In this document: positions 1 through 12,297 of the stretch, in pieces
Layout of the letters: each line of letters opens with the position of its first letter
Position numbering within the stretch: position 1 is the first letter of the stretch
The notes under the pieces: generated by a model
What the model was told of the DNA's origin: nothing
What the model saw: only the letters and a program-made list of their open reading frames with translations
The model's database searches: none
NCBI GenBank assembly: GCA_030323885.1
Contig: CM059193.1
Coordinates: 79,015,447 to 79,079,446 of the forward strand
Length of the DNA: 64,000 nucleotides
Direction: 5' to 3'
From: Branchipolynoe longqiensis
Taxonomy: Eukaryota > Annelida > Polychaeta > Phyllodocida > Polynoidae
Made by a program: the position numbers and the translations under genes

Positions 1-748
1 GTGAGTATATGAGTGTGTGAGTGGGTGTGTGAGTGTGTGTGTGGGTGTGAGTATATGGGTGTGTGAATGTGTGTGAGTGGGTGTGTGGGTGTGAGTATAT
101 GGGTGTGTGAGTGGGTGTGGGTGTGTGAGTGGGTGAGCGTGTATGCGAGCATGTTGAGTGTGTGAGCGTGTGAGTACGTGGGTGTGTGAGTGGGTGTGTG
201 AGTGGGTGTGTGGGTGTGAGTATATGGGTGTGTGAGTGGGTGTGTGAGTGGGTGTGTGGGTGTGAGCGGGTGTGTGAGTGGGTGTGTGAGTATATGGGTG
301 TGTGAGTGGGTGTGTGAGTGGGTGTGGGTGTGTGAGTGGGTGTGTGTGTGTGCGAGCATGTTGAGTGTGTGAGCGTGTGAGTACGTGGGTGTGTGAGTGG
401 GTGTGTGAGTGGGTGTGTGGGTGTGAGTATATGGGTGTGTGAGTGGGTGTGTGGGTGTGAGTATATGGGTGTGTGAGTGTGTGTGTGAGTGGGTGTGTGG
501 GTGTGAGTATATGGGTGTGTGAGTGGGTGTGTGAGTGGGTGTGTGGGTGTGAGTATATGGGTGTGTGAGTGGGTGTGTGAGTGGGTGTGTGGGTGTGAGT
601 ATATGGGTGTGTGAGTGTGTGTGTGTGTGGGTGTGAGTATATGGGTGTGTGATCGGGTGTGTGAGTGGGTGTGGGTGTGTGAGTGGGTGAGTGTGTGTGC
701 GAGCATGTTGAGTGTGTGAGCGTGTGAGTACGTGGGTGTGTGAGGGGG
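1..748. repeat. GT-rich minisatellite
   Basis: An imperfect array of GTGTGAGTGGGTGT and GTGTGAGTATATGG words fills the start of the window and is cut by its left edge. A longer variant containing GCGAGCATGTTGAG recurs near 145, 352 and 699, so a loose higher-order pattern exists, but its spacing (207, 347) is irregular. A small relative lies at 55388-55468. No coding potential. Confidence 0.95.
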
Positions 749-892
749 TTGTAAAGACGTGTTGACACAGATGACACACACAGCATTAGCATTGATTTCT
801 TTTATCAAGTTCCTTTCAGTCCCTTTCCTGTAGCCTTGGCTGCTGTCTTCACCTTTCTGGCTGCTAACTTCATATTTGTTCCTGTGTGACTG

Positions 893-1205
893 GGTTAGTT
901 GGTTGTTGGAGTTTCACATCCTGACAACATCTAAGGTCATATCAGAACGTGTACCAACTTGTGACAGTGCACACTCATGGTGACTTTATAATGCTGCCCC
1001 ACTGGCAAATCAGGCCACTGGCACCACAACCGATCTCCCACTCAGTCACATTACCCTGACACTGAGCTAGCCAGCCCTTGCCCTATCCTGTTAATGCCGA
1101 GTGCCAGGCTAGGAAGTAACAAGTATCAATTTTTAAGTATTGGTTTGACTCGACCAGGAATCGAACTCCCGACCTTCCGCATGCGAGGCTTGTGCTCTGC
1201 GGCAA
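893..1205 (-). mobile_element. SINE-A, nearly full length
   Basis: Read on the minus strand it has a degenerate tRNA-like head with a B-box-like TCGATTCC segment near 1160, a conserved body, and the tail ACTCCAACAACCAACT. More than 20 relatives occur in the window. The body resembles conserved-domain SINEs of molluscs (possibly the Nin-DC type, not verified). Confidence 0.85.
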
Positions 1206-1285
1206 AGCTTGTACATTAAAAGTTGGTCTAAAAGAGGGTCATCATTTGTCATGGTGGCCTTATCTGATTAATGGTACCGTGCACT

Positions 1286-1650
1286 AGTTTTAAAACAAAA
1301 AGGAAAGTTTGTTTCATTTAATGACACGTCTAGAGCAGATTGATTTTTATGGTCGGCTATTGCTTGGATGTCAAATATATGGTCTTTTAAAACAAAAAGG
1401 AAAGTTTTATTTCATTTAATGACACGTCTAGAGCAGATTGATTTTTATCGTCGGCTATTGCTTGGATGTCAAATATATGGTCATTCTGACATGTTTCTTT
1501 GGAGGAAAGCCACCGCTGCTACATAGGCTATGCTTTCTGATAGGCAGCAAGGGGTCATTTATATGCACTTTTCCACAGACAGGACAGCACATACCACATC
1601 CTTTGTTGAACCAGTTGTGGAGCACTGGTTGGAACGGAAAATAGCCTTTC
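1286..1650 (-). mobile_element. SINE-F with duplicated end
   Basis: The sequence TTTAATGACACGTCTAGAGC to about AAAATAGCC matches four other copies. The first 97 bp (1288-1384) are duplicated in tandem before the full body continues. The tRNA-like end is missing: similarity stops at 1650. The body strongly resembles a SINE widespread in molluscs (CCCACAGACAGGACAGCACA core). Confidence 0.85.
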
Positions 1651-2044
1651 ACACTGAATCAAGCGCAATTTGAAATTAACCCCAATTATATGTCTTGTTT
1701 GATTAAATTATTGAAGACATTGTTTTTATTTATTCTTGTTGTGATGATACTAAACTGCCTCCAAATAATTATGAGATGACAACGATGGATTTATTTGCCT
1801 GTCGTAACCATATATAACCTAGACTATCAAGCAGTGCCAGCCTACACATTACATCCCCTGACAGATTTTATTTCGGTTTTTAATTTGATTAAATAGCATT
1901 TTATTGAATTGCCTTGACGACTGAACGGCCGGCTGTTGACAAGGCCGTGATTTTATGAATTATGGGGCATTGATATTACCTCGTCGTAAGGAATCGTGGG
2001 ATGGAATGTCACTTCTTTCATCATTGCAATTTAATAACCATCGC
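1651..2044. other. AT-rich spacer, nothing recognised
   Basis: No open frame of note, no repeat shared with the rest of the window, and no RNA gene seen. Confidence 0.6.
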
Positions 2045-3210
2045 ATTGACGGCACTCCCATAGTGGTCTTAATATGTCTCTTTCAAGATACCTACATTGG
2101 TGTCCACTGAACCAGTAGTCAAACCCGGTGATGCGGATTCCGAGGGACACCAGTTTGCCAGGGACACTTCCATTCAAATGCATTGTTAACGGCCGTGAGC
2201 AAATCTTCATACAGAAGAAGTCAAATATCTCTCAAATTACACCATCTAGAAACAAATCGCTTCGTACACATATAGAAAACATCTTTACCATAAAGACTAT
2301 ATTAAATTTATATGGTTAGGGTTCTTGATTTCTATTAATTTTGAATAAAACTAACGTTTTGCACTGCGTGTACATCAAACTCAAGGCATTGTCAATGGTC
2401 GTGAGCAATGTTCATACAGAAAATACAGAAGAAGTCAAATATCTCTCAAATTACACCATCTAGAAACAAATCGTTTGGTACACATATAGAAAACATCTTT
2501 ACCAAAAACATTATATTAAATTTATAAGGTTAGTGATGATGCTGCTCGATTTTGATGCATGTGCAGAAGCGATGTGTCCCTCGCAAACTGGTGTCCCTGG
2601 GAAACCGCAACACCGGAGCCAGGCTAGAATAGGGATGAGGCACACTGTAACACTGGATGCAAGTGAACATTCATACAGAAAATGGTATTTTATTTCATGT
2701 AGAATACTTGCATGCACAATAATATCATCATATGTAATATATATCTTCATAGGTACCAATATTGGTGTTCACCGAACCACTCTTCATGTCCCTGGTCGTG
2801 CTATGGTAGGGATGAAGCACACTGCAGTATTGGATGTTAGTAAATATTCATACAGAAAGTGGTCATCTATTTAATGTAGAATACTTGCTCTGTTCAATAA
2901 TATGATCACATTTAATACGTCTCTTCGGAGATACTAACATTGGTGTCCACCGAACCACTGTCCACCGAACCGCTAGCGCAGGGGTCAGGCACATTGGATG
3001 TTTATCAACATGAATACTTGAAATGGTAATTTATTTAATGCATAGTACTTGCTCTGCTCAATAGTATGTATGATCACAGTCAATACATCTCTTCCGAAAT
3101 ACAAATATTGGTGTACATCAAACCACCAGTCAGTGTCCTGGTAGAGATGAAGTGCATTGCAACACTGGTAAAAATACATACAGGAAGGGGTGTTTTATTT
3201 AATGTGGAGA
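2045..3210. repeat. Degenerate tandem block, 160-180-bp units
   Basis: The phrase ACATTGGTGTCCACCGAACC and the phrase CATACAGAAA...TTTATTTAATG recur about every 160-180 bp (near 2671, 2849, 3009, 3177). An older 127-bp segment at 2190-2316 is repeated at 2408-2525 with few changes. A 113-codon open frame at 2533-2874 (plus) carries two copies of a 35-residue repeat, but it merely follows the DNA repeat. Confidence 0.75.
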
Positions 3211-3211
3211 T

Positions 3212-3268
3212 TGTTTGTTGGGGCTTTACGTCCTGGCAACATACAAGGTCATATCATGACGGGTAATG
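3212..3268 (-). mobile_element. SINE-A tail fragment
   Basis: GGGGCTTTACGTCCTGGCAA plus the following ATACAAGGTCATATCATGACGGG match the 3' end of SINE-A on the minus strand. It joins directly to the tandem block. Confidence 0.7.
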
Positions 3269-3593
3269 TAGAGTAATTTCTCTCAGAGTTTCACGACAAT
3301 CCAATTCAGAAACAAATGTAGTAAAAGAATTCTACTAAGTTGGTTTGTCAGCGCCATGTATGTATCGGTTCAAAGTGATTTTAAAGGGGCAGTAACATGA
3401 CCAACACGACATTACTTATTCAAAATCATCAGGATCGCATATCTTGAAACGACCTATGCTCTAGGAGTTGTTCTGACTGGTGTTGTGGTCAAGCTGTGGC
3501 TGTTAGTGTTATTTAGCCCAAATGATTTCTTCAGTGAAATTGTGCTAATCATTATGTTCAGAATGGCGTGTGCTGCACACACACGCAAAGAGT
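3269..3593. other. Spacer, nothing recognised
   Basis: No repeats or coding signals found. Confidence 0.5.
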
Positions 3594-3914
3594 AAAGCTT
3601 GTTTTATTTAATGACGCCTCTAGAACACATTGATTTTCGTATCATTGGTTATTGGACGTCAAACATATGGTCATTCTGACATAATTCTTTTGGAGGAAAC
3701 CTGCTGTCGCCACACCGGTACTCTTTCCGATAAGCAGCAAGGGTCTTTTATATGCACTTTCCCACAGACAGGACAGCACATTCCACAGCCTTTGATGAAC
3801 CAGTTGTGGACCACTGATTGGAATGGAAAATAGCGCAAACTGCAAATGGGTTCACTGAGCAGCATCGATAAGATGACCGACGCCTTCACAGGTGGACACG
3901 CTACGTCCTGCTCC
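3594..3914 (-). mobile_element. SINE-F, full length
   Basis: Runs from TTTTATTTAATGACGCCTCT to CACGCTACGTCCTGCTCC. The latter is the tRNA-like end on the minus strand. The core CCACAGACAGGACAGCACAT is intact. Confidence 0.88.
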
Positions 3915-4333
3915 TCCATGTGCTTCACACACTGCAGCATATTCCACTTCCCCATCAGCATGTACAAACCAAATGTGATCACCTCAACCGCTGGAAGACC
4001 AGTGCCTTGGCGCTGACAAAATATGTGTCAAATGAATCAAATATGTACCCCAAACAAATATTATTGTACATATTACACTGCCTGTACCCATGTGTACAAC
4101 GAGCATCGCGTAGTGGTGTCGTTTTACCTCAGTCTCACCCCCTGCCATGGCCAATGGGTGTACATAGGAGCTGGTCGAACATTAACTTTGGTGTAACGGA
4201 AGTGACGTGTTGGCGCAGACGACAAGCGCAGCGCGCGCAAAAAGAGCGGGAAATGCCGGCATAAAAGGGCACCACTTGGAGAGAGTTAAGCGTGTGTCTG
4301 TTGGAACTACTGAGATCATTTTCTACTAAGCAG
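3915..4333. other. Spacer with short GGCTGGAAGACCAGTGC relative
   Basis: A short motif near 3988-4012 (CCGCTGGAAGACCAGTGCC) also occurs near 43685 and 47392 in similar context, suggesting an unrecognised dispersed repeat. Nothing else seen. Confidence 0.4.
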
Positions 4334-4442
4334 ACATCCGGACGCAGTGGTCCAATCGGTAGAGCGCAGGCTACTTGGGTGAAAGGTCGGGAGTTCGAAA
4401 ACCCGGCAGAGTCAAACCAATGACTTACAAAATGTATACTTG
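4334..4442 (+). mobile_element. SINE-A head, interrupted by the LTR element
   Basis: GACGCAGTGGTCCAATCGGT begins a tRNA-like head (A box GTGGTCCAATCGG, B-box-like GAGTTCGAAAACC), followed by GAGTCAAACCAATGAC and ATACTTG. The body resumes at 14700, after the 10.26-kb insertion, so this is the left half of one SINE. Confidence 0.85.
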
Positions 4443-5107
4443 TGAAGTGGGCGAGACTGCTCGACCGCATTTTGCGCGGGCTCGCATTTTGCGCGGGCGC
4501 ACATTTTGCGAGGCAGGGTTCCCTGCTGTAAAGCGTTGCTTGGATACGTCGATTGTGACTATCCTAGCAACGATAGAAGGTCGGGCCTTCGGAGCCAGAC
4601 CCATCAGACGTGTTTTTGCATGCTCCGATGTTTTAGCCGAGATTTAGGCCTTTATTATGGAATTTCCAAACTTATTTAACTTAATTATATGGGAGGGGAT
4701 TTGACTTATAACATACATTCCACTGTTGAACTATATTTAAATCATAACATAAGTTATATTGCTAAATTCATTCTGTTAGTAAGAGGTAAGAATAAAATGG
4801 TGAGCTCCTAAGAAGTGACATGAACGTTCTTTGCATTCTTTACTGTCCTCCAGCCTTATATTATTAACCGCTATGGTCAACTTCAGATTGCTATTTGGAT
4901 TGCTCTATAATCTTATTTAATTAAGGGCCTTCTGCCCATGGTCTGTCAGGAGTCGAACTCTCCACCTCAGACATTGCTAGTCAAGGGTCAGGCTGGCAGG
5001 ATGACAGACAACCGGCGGCAGGAGGCACAAGTCATTCACATGGAAACAATTATTTATATTAACACGTAGGGTCGCCTTAAGCGGGGGTGGAATAGCCCGA
5101 CGGTTAA
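4443..5107 (+). repeat. 5' LTR of the LARD-like element
   Basis: Begins TGAAGTGGGCGAGACTGCTC and ends CCCGACGGTTAA. Near its start it has three copies of a 17-bp subrepeat containing CATTTTGCGCGGG, and a possible AATAAA polyadenylation signal lies at 4791-4796. The palindromic AAGGGCCTTCTGCCC lies near 4924. It is 665 bp, against 699 bp for the 3' LTR; the 34-bp difference equals two 17-bp subrepeats. Confidence 0.88.
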
Positions 5108-5109
5108 AC

Positions 5110-5127
5110 TGGTGCCGTGACCAGGAT
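5110..5127 (+). promoter_or_regulatory. Primer-binding site, tRNA-His type
   Basis: TGGTGCCGTGACCAGGAT begins two bases after the 5' LTR. Its complement matches the 3' end of an animal tRNA-His (acceptor strand TCACGGC, discriminator A, CCA). It would prime minus-strand synthesis. The tRNA identity is from memory of the family. Confidence 0.8.
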
Positions 5128-6199
5128 AGTAAGGAGTGTAATACCTTTTAGTTCACTTCTGTATGCTTAGAAATTGTTTAAATTTTTTTTTATAGATTAT
5201 TCAGGTAGAGTTGACAGTGATGCACGGTCACTGTCTTCATGCTCCATGACGTGATATTGATAGTTTACGGCGTACCGGGGTAGCATTATTGCGAATGATG
5301 ACTTCACCCACGTGGTATACTTGTTATATTTTGCGGCTAGCCTTAATTAATTAGTAGTTTAAGCAACCAGCGAGGGGCGAGCCTTGAATCCGCGGTTAAA
5401 ACATCTGCGCAAATCGTGGCCTGAGGAGCGTTAGATGCACAATAATGGCGTACCCTTGTGTCGCTCCGACTGGAGGAGGCGTACAGGACGTGGACTAGCT
5501 ATCCCGATACTAGGCTATACGTGCATTATATTTGGTTAGAGTTTAAAATTAAAATTGCTGCTGCGGTTCTCCGACATTAAATGCCGGCCTATTTTTAGTG
5601 AATCTTCGCAGTTTGCTTGCGCTAGCCGCATGTTTTCATTTGTTCCATCGTTTCCTAGCGACGACGCGCGTCGCTGGCACAGGAGGCGACGTCAGAAGCG
5701 TTTTTGGAGCATTAGGGCGGTAGTTCAGTAGATCTCAGACTGTTTGGTCAGGTTTGCTACGTGCTGCTCTGTTTTTTTTAAATTATTTTTTTAATTATTA
5801 CTCTACCTTTTCAATTTTACTTGTGGTCTTTTTACACATTTAGGCTTCTATTAATTTATTTAGTATACACTAATGTAATCTCTAAAAGTGGTCTATTTAC
5901 ACTTTTAGGCATCTATTAATTTATTTTGTATACATAAACTGTAATTTACAAAATTGTCTAAATTTACAAGCGTATATATATATATATAAATATATTAGGA
6001 AAATGAAATAAGTTAAAGAAACACTAATATCAACTGATATTACTGTGTATTTCACTTAATTTGCTCACCACTTGTTCTGGCTTTTAATCTTATTTATTGG
6101 GATTTCTAAACTGTAGTACAAATTCTCTTATTTTTGCATCTGTAACCTTCATATGTTCTCTGGATTATGCAAGACTCCTGCAGTGAGTGATCGTCGTTG
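5128..6199 (+). other. LARD interior, leader part
   Basis: Follows the primer-binding site. It has no long open frame and contains a GC-richer stretch (5640-5700) and an AT microsatellite near 5975. No gag-like or packaging motif can be named with support. Confidence 0.5.
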
Positions 6200-8165
6200 G
6201 AGGAACCATGCACAGGGTAGGACATGAAGACCAGACACTTGGCCATTCATATTCATTTCCTTCATTTTTCTATTAGAATGTCTTATTTTGGGCTTTTTAA
6301 TTCAAAATTGGGGTTTGTTTTGACATTTTTGGCCTAATTAGTGCATTTCGGGAGGACTTTCTGTTTTTAGTAAACCAAATATCATGACGAACGCAGGGTA
6401 CGGCGATATTAGCCTCTCGCAGTCGTTTTCATCATTTTTCTATAAACTGTCTTATTTTTGACTATTCTGGTACTTATTCCAAATTTAGGGGTTATTTTGT
6501 CATATTAATAGTACTTTAATTCCAAATGTGGGGTTTATTTTAACATGTTTTGTCCAATTAATGCATATCGGGTGGATTTTCTATGTATATTAAGTCAAAC
6601 AACATGGAGGAACGCAGGGTAGGACGTGAAGACCATAAGATCGGTTTTCACGGACGTATTCGTCGATCTGTCTATTAGATTTCTTAATTTTGGCACCACT
6701 GGTACTGTTGATTCAAAATGAGGGTCTATTCCTGCAGTTTATCGTTCTACTTATCCATTTGAGATGGTTTTGTAATATATTAACTGAACTCGCAAATTTG
6801 CGCAGAGGAAGTACACTCAGCTCGCAAATTGCGCGCCTGCGAGAGAAATTTGCGCATGAAGGAAAGGCAGTTTCCATCAACAAATCGATTACGGTTGCTA
6901 GGTGATGGTGAAGGGTGGGAGTCGTTAGGCAGACGTGTCAAGGCTCAGGCTGTTTACTTGCTCTCGGCCGTTTTCGGTGTGTTTTTGTTAAACTGTCTTA
7001 TTATTTGCATTAATCTTACTTTTAATTCCAAATTTAGGCTTGATTTTGTCATATTAATGTTTCTGTCCATCCAAATTGATATATTTTGTCTTTATTTCGT
7101 CATATTTATGCATTTCGGATGGTTTTTGTAATAATATAAAATCAACACGCAATTTGCGGGTGGATTTTGTGGAAATAAACTCAACGCGCAAATTGCGCGC
7201 CTGGGAGAGAAATTTGCGCATGAAGGAAATGCAGTAACCATCAACAATTCGTGCATGGTTGCTAAGAGACTGATAAACAAATTGCAGTTATCTGGCAACA
7301 GGTATCTTTTAGAAGTTTGGAATACTTTTATAAATTGAGAATACAATACATCATTTATGAACCCATTAATGTTGTTTTTAATATAAAATTCAGGTTTACT
7401 TTGTCGTATTCATTAATATATATATAAATTGGAGTTGCAGGTTTATATAAAGTAACATCACGACGAGATTAATTTCTCTCGGCCGTTTTCGTCGTGTTTC
7501 TTTTAGAACCTCTTATTTTCGGAATTATTTTGCCATTACGGTTGCTTTTAATACATAATTCCGGTTTACTTTGTCATATTCATTAATATATATCATATTT
7601 GCAAAGTTGTAGTTTAATTCTAAGGTGATATGACGACGATATCGATGTTATTCGGCCGTTTTTCGTCGTGTTATGTTTAAACTGCATATTTCTGGCATTA
7701 TTAAGCTATTACTGTCACTTTTAATTCCAAAATTACTGTTGACTTTTGTATATCCATTAATATAAATACAGTTAGAATGTTAGCTTACTATTTATTGATT
7801 GAACTCATGTATTATCTGTATTGCAATGTTCATATTATATATCTAAAATTTCAGCTAAAAGTGCTCTAAGTAACTTATTCTCTGTTCAAATGAGTTGTGT
7901 GATTGTATGACTATTATATATCTAAGAAATGGTAATTGCTCTAAATAACCTGAATCTATGCTCAACTCATATAAAGTAATTTTAATGTACTATTAAATAC
8001 TGCTGTTTGCTACTGTTATTTGTTTTGTGTTCATTCACAAAATTTAAATATTATAGGTTAATGTTACTTTTAGTTCCACAATTACTGTTAACTTGTATTT
8101 ATTTAAGCATATACATTTCGGGTGTATTTCACTACTTCTTTATTAAAATCATATATTATATGCCT
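6200..8165 (+). repeat. Degenerate tandem repeats inside the LARD interior
   Basis: Units of about 180-340 bp share GGCCGTTTTCGTCGTGTTT, CTGTCTTATTTT, TTTTAATTCCAAA, TTGTCATATTCATTAAT and GCATTTCGGGTGGATTTT. They begin near 6200, 6385, 6605, 6966, 7485 and 7650. A second motif, CGCAAATTGCGCGCCTG plus AGAAATTTGCGCATGAAGG, occurs at 6818-6869 and 7189-7230. The degree of decay differs between units. Confidence 0.7.
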
Positions 8166-8720
8166 TCTACTGTGCTAGACATTTAAATTGAAAAGTAACA
8201 TACATTATACAAGAAACCCAGAAATATGCCCCACCAAAGTTATAATACAAAGACAATTGTGCATTAACTGCCTACCATAGGCATAGCTGTACCACCAATA
8301 GCTGTCATGATCACCATTGGTTTCATATACACAGCATGATATATATATGTATGTAACTGTGTGTATGTCAGTGTAATGACTATATGTAAAATGGGTGCAT
8401 TTATATTCTAAAATCTTGTGTTCTTTCTGTCATGATTCTCTGTTCAACTCATATCAAGTATGCATCTGCCACTGTATAGTAATGAGTGTAAAGTAAATTA
8501 TTATATATCCAACCACTGTAAAGTAAATTATTATATATCCAACCACCACTGATTACATAGGGCGATAGTCCATCCGTCGAATTTTCGCTTATCTGGGGTG
8601 CGTGGTTGAATTTCCATAATAATGTAATGGGGTAAAGTAAACTATTATATATCTAAAATATCCTCTAAAATGCTCTAGGTAACCTGATTCTCTGCTCAAT
8701 TCATTTATGTGCTTGTATTA
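7825..8720 (+). repeat. Dispersed direct repeats in LARD interior
   Basis: ATTATATATCTAA followed by GCTCTAAGTAACCTG-like and TCTCTGCTCAA-like phrases appears near 7831, 7909 and 8640. A 32-bp segment with AAATTATTATATATCCAACC is duplicated in tandem at 8493-8545. Otherwise AT-rich and non-coding. Confidence 0.6.
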
Positions 8721-8875
8721 GGCCAGTGAACTCATGCTTTGTATTGCTGAATAAATATAATAATATAAACTCTAATTAATGTAAACCTATTTATATTTCA
8801 TACACACAACATTTAGACGCACACACCATATCAACCGCTCGATGACAGGACGAGGAGATAGGGATTCATGGTGGC

Positions 8876-9262
8876 CACACACGGTTGACAAGTCCGGCCG
8901 GCAGTGAGAGCTGGATTCGCGGGATTCGCATTGGCCACCCGCGGTTAACCGATCCAGCATACATTACGAGCTGGATTTGCAGGGTGAGCAGCAACCACCC
9001 GCGGTTAACCGATCCAGCATACACTACGAGCTGGATTTGCGGGGCGAGCAGCAACCACCCGCGGTTAGCCGATCCAGCCTACACTACGAGCTGGATATGA
9101 GCTGGATCCGTGGGGCGACCAACGGCCACCCGCAAATACCAAGTCCAGCCAGCAGTGACAGTCGGCTTCGCGGGGCGACCAACGGCCACCCGCAAATAGC
9201 ACCAGCCAGCAGTGACCATGGGATTCGCAGGACGAGCAGCGGCCACCCACAGAATCCGGAGG
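8876..9262 (+). repeat. 60-bp tandem array in LARD interior
   Basis: About six copies of a 60-bp unit containing CCACCCGCGGTTAACCGATC and ACGAGCTGGATTTGCGGGG lie in exact register (8941, 9001, 9061), then in diverged form (9130, 9190). Because 60 is divisible by three, a 20-residue repeat stays open on both strands (plus 8977-9348, minus 8866-9272). I treat this as an artefact, though a repetitive peptide cannot be excluded. Confidence 0.85.
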
Positions 9263-12200
9263 AGGGCATCACATTAGGTATTGTTTTGGGAATATTCTAT
9301 TTATGGGGATGGGTTCACGGGGCTATACAATATGCAGGGACTATTTAAATTATACACTTATATTCTTATCTTGTAAAACACACACCACCACATTAAAAAT
9401 ACACCTTGATTTGTATATAGTTTGTAATATTGTATGTGGTGTAATTGGTATATTGGTTGTAGAGCAGGGAATCAGTTAGGCCACTGGCATTTCTTTTGAG
9501 CACCTTTTATATTGAATATTGTAACCTATTGATTTCTGGGTGATTTCATTAAGTAAAAATTTAATTAAAACCTTACATGTTGGTAAAACCAATTGAAAAT
9601 ATACCACAACACCCTTGTGAGCCTAAGCACTAATCTAGGCATTGTGGTAAAAACAGATTTAGAATTATAGGTCAAAAACCCTTGCAAACATATAATTACA
9701 TCATACATGTTGGTAGAGAAAAGTAAAATACACCACAGAATCCTTGAAAGCCTTCACGGTTAAACCGGTACACAAGGGGATGGGGCCAAATCAAATTGGA
9801 ACATATTAACCCTAAACTTAAATTTAAATAAAAATAAAACTAACCAGGTTTCTATAAGAGTAAACATATGTGAACATTCTACAATTTGTTGTAATTATCA
9901 TAATAATAGCAATTTTCCCCAGGCTGCTTTCTTCCGGAGGGAAACAGCCTGTGGTTGGTAAACCTATTATAGTAAATATAAAAAAACTGGCACTAAAATA
10001 TAGCAAATGTTTATATTTGGTCATATAGGAATGTTCAAAATGTTATCTGTGTAAACTAGAACATTTCTAACTGTTTTATTAAGGTAATTGTAGACACCTC
10101 TTCATAACCAACCACTTGACTAAATTATTAAATGGTGGATATAGGTGTTATGTTTGTATTATGTGTTATTTGTGGCTCCCCATGTTGTTGGGGAAATAAG
10201 TTGGTTAACGGTGGGTCCAACTATTGCCATAGGTTGGTTAACGGTGGGTCCAACTACTGCCAGGGGATTAGACAGCAAATTTATTTTAGATGCACCCAGA
10301 GGGAATTTTCTTCATGGTTGAACTGGTGAATATATTCTTCATGGTTAAACTGGTTCACAATGAGCATTGAATATGTATGTCTCTAAACTATGAAGCTTAA
10401 CAATCATTTACTGAACCGGTTCTTCTCTCTGAGGGTACCAGCTTGGTTTTCAAAATTTTCTAGAATATAGACCTAAAACTAATTTATGGGGAAATAGACA
10501 TACACATTCAATCAAATTAAACAGAAATTTAAACCATTTAAAATTGTAGAAGTAACTAGCCGTGATCTCTGGGGATAACCACTAGTTAATCATACATGTA
10601 TATTAGGGATAAGAGTGAAATGTTAATAAGAATTGTTTGGTCATGTGGAAGGGTAGGGATTATTCCAAATTCTATTATAGGTAAAGTATTTGTAACGGTT
10701 TTCCCATGTAAACATTAAATCCCCTTCATACCCGACCACTAGACCAAAGTGTGTATAGGTGTAAATATGTTTAAATTGTATTATCCAAGTACTATAAACA
10801 TTCTATAAAGTTGAACATAAAAAGTGAACCATTTAAAGTTGTGTAAGTAACTACCAGTGTTACTATATGAATTTTTGTTATGGTGATTGTGAAGATAAAT
10901 ATCTATAAGGTTAAACATCAAAATTGAACCATCTAGAGGAGCTACTGTATAACTACCCATGTGGCTAGAGGTATTTCAAAATGTTTAGTAAATGAAGGAA
11001 CAGGTGCCTACACAAGCTTAGATGTTAACAAGGATGCATATAAATTAGGGCTACAAGTAGAGTATTAAGGTGTCCTGTTTGGTCGTGTGCAAGGGTAGGG
11101 ATTATTCCAAATTCTATTATAGAACAAATTTTGCAGATTATTATAGAACAAATTTCGCTAGAAAGTAACATTGATGTGATACTTTAGCATTGTTGCTATA
11201 TTACATCCATGCGAGACCTCTACGAGGCCTCGTGTGTTCGCATTTCCTAAAGTCTGTATTGCTAACAACTTAACTGTGCTGAAGTATTTGTATATTTAAA
11301 TATCTACTCCCACGGCCGGAACGTTCACGGCTCGTGATTGACCCCGTATTGGGTCAGATTAGTGTAACAATCGTATATTCGTTATCAGTTTACAACCGAG
11401 TGAGTGGGCGGGTGTCCCCTCAGAGTGTGTGCCCGGTACCCCTGGCCACACTAGGACCCAATTTTGGATACCCGCATTAGCTATTTCAATTTTTTTTCTG
11501 GTAGTGTGGTGCGTCGGCGATAGCCATTGCCGCTACTAGGGGTGTGCCCCTCATTATTATCGGCCATCCTGAGAAATCATCGCGTTTTGGATTGTTATTC
11601 TTGTCACTAGGACGAAATATTTACTTAAAGGACATCAGTCCTATTACTAGTTAGCACATGTTAAATTATTATACAGACCATCAGTAAGGTTACACAGTGC
11701 CGTTTTATTAAGTATATTGTATATTATTAAATTTCTATCTCTGCAATCTGAGAATTAAAATTTATATGTAAACTAAAGGATAGTAACTCTTACCATGTAT
11801 TAGATAGCTATATTATGTTTAACAGATTCAGCTTTCATTTTATGTGATGTACGCGTATATGCAGGCTTTTGTGCTTTGCCATGGTACATTTTATGTAACA
11901 GTGGTTCATTGATATGACGGCACACACCCCCATTGAGATCCCGGGGGCTTGATCTGTGCGATAAATCTGTATTTAAAATCTTTGATAATCCATGCCGGTC
12001 TCTGTAATGCTTTGGTTGGTACCCCTGACACCCCAACCACACACCTAAACCTCCCACCATACATCTACACCCACACCACACACCTACACCCACACCACAG
12101 ACACACACCATACACCTACACCACCAAAACACATACCACACAGAGCTCAGAGAGTAAGAAACTCCGGCCTCGACCTGTCGATGCAGAAGGCACGCAGGAT

Positions 12201-12297
12201 CGCTGCTTGGATTCGCATTTAGTGGCTCGCCAAGCCGAATGTATCACATATGGAAGAAACGGGTATATATGCGCAGTGGCGCAAAACCCGCTGACAA
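9263..12297 (+). other. LARD interior, AT-rich middle
   Basis: No reading frame of interest. Direct repeats with decay include AGGGTAGGGATTATTCCAAA (10650, 11094) and ACCACTAGACC/ACCACTTGACT with ATAGGTGT (10112, 10735). A GC-rich block at 11310-11570 contains GTCCCCTCAGAGTGTGTGCC. A CACACC-type low-complexity stretch lies at 12045-12140. Confidence 0.5.

Noticed and set aside
12045..12140. CA-rich stretch as a coding or regulatory signal
   Set aside because: Plain CACACC low complexity.
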